From contig JAOZNS010000023.1 of NCBI GenBank assembly GCA_029933635.1, positions 7,916-20,668 on the forward strand: a stretch of DNA of 12,753 nt, in the 5' to 3' direction. Below are positions 8,171-12,753 of this stretch, in pieces. The notes under the pieces are model-generated. The model was not told where the DNA came from and made no database searches. It saw only the letters and a program-made list of their open reading frames with translations. The stretch's first letter is position 1; every line of letters begins with the position of its first letter. This DNA is from Candidatus Zixiibacteriota bacterium (GTDB lineage: Bacteria; Zixibacteria; MSB-5A5; SM1-73). Made by a program: the position numbers and the translations under genes.

Positions 8171-8198
8171 AATATACTCAGAATTTATTTTTTGTCAA
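8171..8198 (-). promoter_or_regulatory. Sigma70-like promoter for the dockerin peptidase gene
   Basis: On the minus strand TTGACA (8198-8193) is followed after 16 bp by TATATT (8176-8171). The predicted start near 8164 leaves an unusually long leader of about 335 nt before the ATG at 7828, which holds the mini-ORFs and an imperfect stem (CTATG and TCCA pairing with TGGA and CATAG, about 8091-8051). No known riboswitch consensus was recognised in it. Confidence 0.65.
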
Positions 8199-8257
8199 CC
8201 AAAAACTTCAGGGGTCTGTCTGAAAAAATGAAGCAAAGCGGTCGAGCAAGTCCCCCC

Positions 8258-8282
8258 TGGAGGTAGGGCTTCCAGCCCTCCA
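8258..8282. repeat. Palindromic intergenic hairpin element
   Basis: GGGCT (8266-8270) pairs with AGCCC (8274-8278) around TCC, and after a 4-nt bulge TGGA (8258-8261) pairs with TCCA (8279-8282). The stem lies between the peptidase promoter and the MATE gene and is not followed by a T-tract on the plus strand. Short GC-rich palindromes of this kind in an AT-rich spacer often belong to dispersed repeat families; only one copy is in this window. Confidence 0.4.
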
Positions 8283-8334
8283 AGAGAAGTTTTTCATAGA
8301 TCTCTTCGGAACTTTCTTGGGAATAATCGGTGAG

Positions 8335-8353
8335 GCTTCAGCGGGATTGAAGC
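8335..8353. repeat. Second intergenic hairpin, GCTTCA/TGAAGC
   Basis: A perfect 6-bp inverted repeat with a 7-nt loop sits 40 bp before the MATE start codon. It lies upstream of the proposed MATE promoter, so it could be an operator or part of the same palindromic repeat element as the hairpin at 8258-8282. There is no T-tract, so it is not a terminator. Confidence 0.35.
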
Positions 8354-8355
8354 AG

Positions 8356-8383
8356 TTGTTTATCTTACAAAAATTGATATATT
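8356..8383 (+). promoter_or_regulatory. Possible promoter of the MATE gene, nearly leaderless
   Basis: TTGTTT (8356-8361) and TATATT (8378-8383) are spaced by 16 bp, the same spacing as the two TTGACA promoters in the window. Transcription would begin about 3 nt before the ATG at 8393. This agrees with the absence of any Shine-Dalgarno sequence in front of that ATG, but AT-rich DNA gives such matches by chance. Confidence 0.3.
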
Positions 8384-8392
8384 TAGCTCAGA

Positions 8393-9763
8393 ATGGAACA
8401 ACCCAGATCGGAAACAAAGATAAGACCAGACCTTACATCAGGCTCGATCACCAGAAGCATCTTCTATCTGGCTGGACCCGCGGTAGCCACGATGTTTTTG
8501 GAAACCGCCTTTTCCATTGCGGATATATACTGGGTGGGCAAGTTGGGGGCGGTTTCTCTGGCGGCAGTCATCTCCAGCGCTTTCTTAATCTGGATCATCT
8601 ATTCCCTGGTGGGGGCTATCTCGGTGGGAGTTGTTGCCATGGTGGCAAGATTTGTGGGAGCCAGACGACCAGATCAAGCTATCTTTGTCTCCAGAGAGGC
8701 TTATGTTTTTTCTCTCCTCTTCGCTTTTGGTGTCACCATATTGGGCCTCCTTTTCGCCAAGTGGGTTTTCATCCTGATGGGGACGGCACCAGATGTGACA
8801 CACCTGGGAATTCGGTATTTGAGGATAATCTTTGCCGGAGCGGTGACCTTCTTTTTGATCGACGTGTTTAGTGCCATCTTTCGGGCATCCGGTGATACTA
8901 AAACTCCCATGGTGGTAATAGGAGCCAGTTTAGGCTTGAACATCGTCCTGGATCCCCTGTTGATTTTTGGATTGGGTCCCTTCCCTCGTCTTGAGACCGA
9001 TGGTGCAGCTTTAGCCAGCGTGTTTTCTCAAGGGGTGGGAAGCCTTTTTTTCATGTTTTTGATCATAAGGGGGAAGTTGGGTTTTAAGTTTTCCCTTTTG
9101 CCCAAGCTGAAGATAGATTTCTCCACGGTGTGGAGGATTTTACGCATCGGCATCCCTGCCTCATCCGCCTGGATACTCTTCAGCGTGGTATATTTGTTTA
9201 TAAATAAGATCGTGGCTCTGTTCGGGACAGAAGCTATTGCCGCCTTAGGGGTGGGTAACCGCATGGAGTCGATCTCCTTTCTCACCTGCATGGGGTTTTC
9301 TGTTGCTGCCTCCACTTTGGTGGGTCAGAACCTGGGGGCGGGCAAGCCCGAAAGATCTGCTCAATCCGCCTGGCAGACAGCCGGGATTGGGGTTTTGATC
9401 ACCGGGTTTGTAGGTATTATGTTTTTTGTCTTTCCCAAACAGATCGCCTCCTTTTTCATCTCCGATCCACAGGTGGTTGCAATAGGAATTGGATATTTAA
9501 GAATTCTGGCTTTGTCGCAGGTCTTTATGGCCCTGGAGATAATATTTGAGGGAGCCTTTGGAGGGGCTGGTAACACCATTCCTCCGATGGTCATTTCCAT
9601 GGTGGGTTCACTTGCCCGCATCCCGTTAGCTTATCTTTTGGCGGTTCATTGGAGTGCAGGGATAACAGGAGTTTGGTGGGCTTTAACTTTGACCACCATA
9701 ATCAAGGGAATGGTGGTAAGCTACTGGTTCAGCCGAGGAGGATGGAAAAGTAAGAAGATTTAA
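8393..9763 (+). CDS. MATE family multidrug/metabolite efflux transporter
   Basis: The protein has 456 residues, the normal length for this family of Na+- or H+-coupled antiporters of the inner membrane. About twelve hydrophobic segments are visible in two homologous halves. The first half opens with the family-typical DLTSGSI (residues 14-20) and FYLAGPAVATMFLETAFSIA (24-43), then ADIYWVGKLGAVSLAAV. The second half starts near residue 250 with GIPASSAWILFSVVYLF and contains GNRMESISFLTCMGFSVAAS and TLVGQNLGAGKPERS. It ends in a short basic tail (GGWKSKKI). The start is the first ATG after an in-frame TAG at 8384, and no Shine-Dalgarno sequence precedes it. It is the only plus-strand gene here and is divergent from the peptidase gene and convergent with gmhA. 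Its substrate cannot be told from sequence; NorM- and DinF-like branches are both possible. Confidence 0.93.
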   Translation: MEQPRSETKIRPDLTSGSITRSIFYLAGPAVATMFLETAFSIADIYWVGKLGAVSLAAVISSAFLIWIIYSLVGAISVGVVAMVARFVGARRPDQAIFVSREAYVFSLLFAFGVTILGLLFAKWVFILMGTAPDVTHLGIRYLRIIFAGAVTFFLIDVFSAIFRASGDTKTPMVVIGASLGLNIVLDPLLIFGLGPFPRLETDGAALASVFSQGVGSLFFMFLIIRGKLGFKFSLLPKLKIDFSTVWRILRIGIPASSAWILFSVVYLFINKIVALFGTEAIAALGVGNRMESISFLTCMGFSVAASTLVGQNLGAGKPERSAQSAWQTAGIGVLITGFVGIMFFVFPKQIASFFISDPQVVAIGIGYLRILALSQVFMALEIIFEGAFGGAGNTIPPMVISMVGSLARIPLAYLLAVHWSAGITGVWWALTLTTIIKGMVVSYWFSRGGWKSKKI

Positions 9764-9824
9764 GCGACATATAAGTCTTAACTTTGTTAGGGTAAGGGGT
9801 AAACTCTACCCAAATATAGATGGT

Positions 9825-10421
9825 TCAGCCGAACAGCTCCTTCTCTATCAGCTCACACAAGATATGGCAGATGCAGATATGTGTTTCTTGGATGCGGGGA
9901 GTATTATTTGAAGGAACAATGATGGAAAGATCGGAGAGGTCTTTTAGTTTTCCTCCATCTCTGCCCAGAAGCCCGACAGTTTTCATTTGTTTTTCTTTTG
10001 CCTTTTTTACCGCAGTTATCAGATTAGGGGAATTGCCACTGGTGCTTATGCACAAAAGCACGTCCTCTGGCTTTCCCAGAGCTTCGATCTGACGGGAGAA
10101 TACCTGTTCGAAGCCAAAATCGTTGGCGCAGGCGGTGAGCACATAGTTGTTGCTGGATAATGTAATGGCAGGAAGGGCGCTTCTGGTATAATCCGAGGAC
10201 AATCTCACCACCAGCTCTCCGGCAAAATGCTGGGCATCTGCGGCTGATCCGCCATTGCCACAGAGCAAAATCTTCCCCCCATTTTTGATACATTCTGCCA
10301 AAATCTGAGCAACTTCAATTATCCTCTCAGAAAGCTTCTCCTTGACTTTATTTTTTAACTCGATGCTCTCCTCAATCTCTTTTTGGATTAAACCAACTTT
10401 TGTGTTGATCTCGGTCTTCAT
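9825..10421 (-). CDS. gmhA: Phosphoheptose isomerase (sedoheptulose 7-phosphate isomerase)
   Basis: The protein has 198 residues, the usual length. GmhA converts sedoheptulose 7-phosphate to D-glycero-D-manno-heptose 7-phosphate, the first step of the nucleotide-heptose pathway for lipopolysaccharide core or S-layer glycans, in the cytoplasm. The single SIS domain shows CGNGGSAADAQHFAGELVVR (54-73), STSGNSPN (126-133) and TPRIQETHICICHILCELIE (174-193). The zinc site expected from E. coli GmhA (His, Glu, Gln, His) is present as His65, Glu69, Gln178 and His186, with the Gln-His spacing of eight preserved. The gene starts 10 nt after the GGGPS stop. AGGTG, 7 nt before the ATG, begins within the GGGPS TAG stop codon, so translation is likely coupled. 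Other heptose-pathway genes are not in the window. Its 3' end faces the MATE gene with 61 bp between and no clear terminator. Confidence 0.93.
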   Translation of the reverse strand: MKTEINTKVGLIQKEIEESIELKNKVKEKLSERIIEVAQILAECIKNGGKILLCGNGGSAADAQHFAGELVVRLSSDYTRSALPAITLSSNNYVLTACANDFGFEQVFSRQIEALGKPEDVLLCISTSGNSPNLITAVKKAKEKQMKTVGLLGRDGGKLKDLSDLSIIVPSNNTPRIQETHICICHILCELIEKELFG

Positions 10422-10431
10422 ATTATAGCAC

Positions 10432-11187
10432 CTATATAATCTTTGTCTTTTCGCTTATATGGATTGCCTCGGCAAAATCCTCTATGATGGAGTCATCCTC
10501 CTCCAGGAAATTTCCAATCACCACAAAAGAAGCACCGTTTTTTACCTTCTGGTATGCTACATTCGGATCTTTTATTCCACCCCCCACTATTGTAGGGATG
10601 GAGATAAACTCTTTGGTTTCGCGGATGATGTTATCCGGCACTGGATTTTCCGCCCCCGAGCCTGCTTCCAGAAAAACAAACTTCATGCCCAGATATTCTG
10701 CCGCAAGGGCATGAGCTTTGACAATATCAGGCTTGTTCCTGGGAATAGGCTGGGTATCGCTCATGAACTGCACCGAGGTGAGACCGCCAGAATCTATTAT
10801 CAGATAACCGGTGGGAATCGGCTCCAGACCAAACTCCTTTATCGCAGGTGCTGCCTTCACCTGTTCCCCGATCAAAAGATGAGGATTCCTGCCACTTATA
10901 AGTGAGAGAAACAGAATGGCGTCCGCATGTTTGGATACCTGATTGGCATTTCCCGGAAAGATGACCACCGGGACGCTCACGTTAGATTTTATCTCCCTTA
11001 CCGCCTCATCGAATCTGGTGGAGAGAAGCAGGCTGGAGCCTACCAGAAATCCATCCGCCCCTCCTTCCTCCGATTTCTTTGCTAAATCTACTATCTCCGG
11101 AACGCTCATTCTGTCGGGATCCAGAAGGACCAAGAAGCCAGCTCCTTTTTCTTCTTTCACCTTTAAGAGCTTTTGGTAAACAGACAT
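10432..11187 (-). CDS. Geranylgeranylglyceryl phosphate synthase, group II (GGGPS/PcrB family)
   Basis: The protein has 251 residues. The enzyme transfers a polyprenyl group from the diphosphate to sn-glycerol 1-phosphate, forming the first ether bond of archaeal-type lipids. The TIM-barrel motifs are all present: LLDPDR (21-26), GGADGFLVGSS (42-52), VVIFPGNANQVS (74-85), LFLSLISGRNPHLLIG (92-107), PIPTGYLIIDSGG (123-135), MSDTQPIPRNKPD (142-154), FLEAGSGAENPV (172-183), VGGGIKDP (201-208) and VVIGN (222-226). The length and the SGRNPHLLIG / TPIP-type segments place it with group II enzymes of Bacteroidetes and some archaea rather than Bacillus PcrB. Prenyl chain length cannot be read from this. 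No G1P dehydrogenase or second prenyltransferase (UbiA type) is in the window. The ATG at 11187 lacks a good Shine-Dalgarno; the gene follows alaS by 82 bp and precedes gmhA by 10 nt. Confidence 0.92.
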   Translation of the reverse strand: MSVYQKLLKVKEEKGAGFLVLLDPDRMSVPEIVDLAKKSEEGGADGFLVGSSLLLSTRFDEAVREIKSNVSVPVVIFPGNANQVSKHADAILFLSLISGRNPHLLIGEQVKAAPAIKEFGLEPIPTGYLIIDSGGLTSVQFMSDTQPIPRNKPDIVKAHALAAEYLGMKFVFLEAGSGAENPVPDNIIRETKEFISIPTIVGGGIKDPNVAYQKVKNGASFVVIGNFLEEDDSIIEDFAEAIHISEKTKII

Positions 11188-11211
11188 AATTTTAGTTTTC
11201 GGTTTGTAGTT

Positions 11212-11269
11212 CCCTCACCCTCTCTGTCTCCTCTGCACACTTGTGGAGAGGGGGATGAAGGGGGAGAGG
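11212..11269. repeat. Palindromic pyrimidine/purine repeat between alaS and GGGPS genes
   Basis: CCCTCTC (11218-11224) pairs with GAGAGGG (11246-11252), and TCA and CCC on the outer left pair with TGA and GGG on the right with small bulges. CCCTCACCCTC...GAGAGGG palindromes are a widespread intergenic repeat type in bacteria. There is no T-tract after it on the minus strand, so it may reduce but not end transcription from alaS into the GGGPS gene. No promoter is visible in this spacer. Confidence 0.5.
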
Positions 11270-12753
11270 TTACTTCATCATTTTTTTAACAACCTCCGGT
11301 AAGCTGTCTAATGCTTTTTTTAGCTTCCCTAAATCTTTTCCTCCTCCCTGAGCTAAATGAGGCTTTCCACCTCCAGTTCCCCCCACAAGTTTGGCAATCT
11401 CCTTGACCACCTCCCCCGCCTTTATCCCCTTGGATTTAATTAAATCATCGGTTACCACCGCCACCAGGGCGATCTTTTCGTCTATGATTCCGGCTAATAT
11501 TCCAACCGTGGATTTCAGCCTTTCCCTGATGATGTCAGCCAGGTTTAGCAAATCGTTTCGGGTTTCTGCCTTCATTTGGTGAGCAATGACCTTGATTCCA
11601 TTTATCCTTACACAACTTTCCACCAGGGCTTCCATTCTGTTTTTAGCGGATTCCTTTTGTGCCTCTTTTAATTTCTTCTCCAATTGCCTATTGGTCTTGA
11701 CCAACACCTCCACCCTCTCCAGAAGATTCTCCTTTGTTGTTTTTAAGATAAATGCCAGATGGTCCAAAAGCTCTTTTTGTTTTTTAACCAACTGGTAGGC
11801 TCCCTCGCCTGTAACCGCCTCAATTCTCCGTATGCCTGCGGCAACTGCTGTCTCTGAGACGATTTTGAACAAGCCGATTTCCCCGGTGGCGGAAACGTGA
11901 GTGCCTCCACAAAGCTCTCTGGAGTATCCTTCCACCTCCACCATCCGAACCACATCTCCATATTTCTCCCCGAACAAAGCCACCGCCCCTAATTTCTTGG
12001 CCTCTTCGATGGGAAGCTCAGCACATATCACCGGACTGTTCTCCCAAATCTTTTGGTTAACCAGATATTCCACCCTGTTTAGCTCAGCTTCATCTAAAGC
12101 TTTGAAGTGAGTGAAGTCAAATCTCAATCTATCCGGCGTCACCAGCGAACCGGATTGATTCACGTGCTCACCCAGCATCTCCCTCAACGCCTTATGCAAA
12201 AGATGAGTGGCCGTATGGTTTCTCCTTATGGCGTTTCTTCTTTTTATGTTCACCTTGGCAATAACCTGCTTTTCCATTACCTGGTCGATCTTTCCTTTAG
12301 TGACCTTTCCAACATGAATTATGGCATCTCCTTCTCTTTTGGTATCTTCAACTTGAAATTCAAAGTCCTCAGAATAGATGAGGCCTGTATCACCCACCTG
12401 TCCACCAGCCTCCGCATAGAATGGGGTATGATCGAGAATCAACATGTTCTCCTTGGATGAAGGTAAAACCTTTGCTTTCTCCTCCACCTTCTGGTAACCA
12501 ACAAATTCGCTTTTGTCTCTGCACGAGATTAATGAAACATCCGTTGCAATGCAGATGCTTGCGGTGCGGGAACGTTCCTTTTGTATCTGTAAAAGCTTAT
12601 CAAAACCAAAAAGATCGATGGACAACCCCTTTTCCCGTGCCATAACCTGGGTTAGATCCAAAGGGAAGCCATAAGTATCATATAGCTTGTAGACATCCTT
12701 GCCGGGGATGGTCCTTCCGCCTTCCTTAATGACCTTTTCTGCCACCTTCTCAA
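11270..12753 (-). CDS. alaS: Alanyl-tRNA synthetase, C-terminal ~494 codons (5' end beyond window)
   Basis: The frame is open through the right window edge, so the true start and the aminoacylation core (roughly 385 residues) lie outside; a GTG at 12745 is not the real start. The visible part begins near LYDTYGFPLDLTQ, a strongly conserved AlaRS segment. The editing domain has PFYAEAGGQVGDTG, the zinc-binding HTATH and, 98 residues later, CGGTH, the same spacing as in E. coli AlaRS (His564/568, Cys666/His670). A coiled-coil stretch of Lys and Glu follows (KKQKELL to KKLKEAQKESAK), then the C-terminal DHHA1-type domain with GGTGGGKPHLAQGGGKD. The enzyme charges tRNA-Ala in the cytoplasm and deacylates Ser- and Gly-tRNA-Ala. 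No disruption is seen. It probably leads the GGGPS-gmhA transcript. Confidence 0.96.
   Translation of the reverse strand, partial: EKVAEKVIKEGGRTIPGKDVYKLYDTYGFPLDLTQVMAREKGLSIDLFGFDKLLQIQKERSRTASICIATDVSLISCRDKSEFVGYQKVEEKAKVLPSSKENMLILDHTPFYAEAGGQVGDTGLIYSEDFEFQVEDTKREGDAIIHVGKVTKGKIDQVMEKQVIAKVNIKRRNAIRRNHTATHLLHKALREMLGEHVNQSGSLVTPDRLRFDFTHFKALDEAELNRVEYLVNQKIWENSPVICAELPIEEAKKLGAVALFGEKYGDVVRMVEVEGYSRELCGGTHVSATGEIGLFKIVSETAVAAGIRRIEAVTGEGAYQLVKKQKELLDHLAFILKTTKENLLERVEVLVKTNRQLEKKLKEAQKESAKNRMEALVESCVRINGIKVIAHQMKAETRNDLLNLADIIRERLKSTVGILAGIIDEKIALVAVVTDDLIKSKGIKAGEVVKEIAKLVGGTGGGKPHLAQGGGKDLGKLKKALDSLPEVVKKMMK

Noticed and set aside
8317..8871. 184-codon plus-strand frame overlapping the MATE gene start
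   Set aside because: It is a shadow of the MATE gene in another frame: Gly/His-rich translation of transmembrane coding sequence, with no motif.
9791..9811. Bidirectional terminator between MATE and gmhA (GGGTA / TACCC)
   Set aside because: Only a 5-bp stem, and no T-tract on either strand.
1..12753. CRISPR arrays, tRNA or rRNA genes, insertion sequences, phage genes
   Set aside because: No regularly spaced direct repeats, no tRNA- or rRNA-like segments, no transposase or integrase motifs were seen on reading both strands.

Overview
The window reads as a chromosomal segment from a Gram-negative bacterium of moderate GC content, most likely an uncultured lineage of the FCB superphylum (Zixibacteria-like). 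Three observations suggest this. Two secreted proteins end in dockerin-like Ca-binding repeats with the tail 'YLINYLFREGPPP'. A phosphoheptose isomerase (gmhA) implies heptose-containing envelope glycans. A group II geranylgeranylglyceryl phosphate synthase (GGGPS) is a gene that FCB bacteria share with archaea. The taxonomic placement is inference; no rRNA or ribosomal protein gene is present to test it.

Layout. Left edge (1-605, minus strand): the first ~200 codons of a ParB/SbnI-fold protein, cut by the window, with its own likely promoter. Positions 940-5090 (minus strand): a two-gene secreted-protein operon, with a strong sigma70-like promoter at 5144-5171, a 378-aa secreted beta-propeller-like protein, and 23 bp later a ~996-codon giant made of about 14 propeller-like repeats, an Fn3-like domain and a dockerin. 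The giant gene is interrupted once, in frame, by UGA (3088-3090), with a perfect 8-bp hairpin 14 nt downstream. Positions 5464-8198 (minus strand): a monocistronic unit with promoter, a leader of about 335 nt carrying two overlapping mini-ORFs, a secreted C39-like cysteine peptidase with C-terminal dockerin, and a strong intrinsic terminator. Positions 8393-9763 (plus strand): a MATE-family efflux transporter, possibly leaderless. Positions 9825-12753 (minus strand): alaS (3' part), GGGPS and gmhA, probably one transcript, with a palindromic intergenic repeat between alaS and the GGGPS gene.

Functionally the window combines an export/surface half (dockerin proteins, propellers, peptidase) with an envelope/housekeeping half (ether-lipid-type G1P prenyl transfer, heptose precursor synthesis, tRNA charging, drug/metabolite export). 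The points most worth following up are the single in-frame UGA plus hairpin in an otherwise intact 996-codon frame, the archaeal-type lipid enzyme in a bacterial operon, and the long peptidase leader with coupled mini-ORFs.
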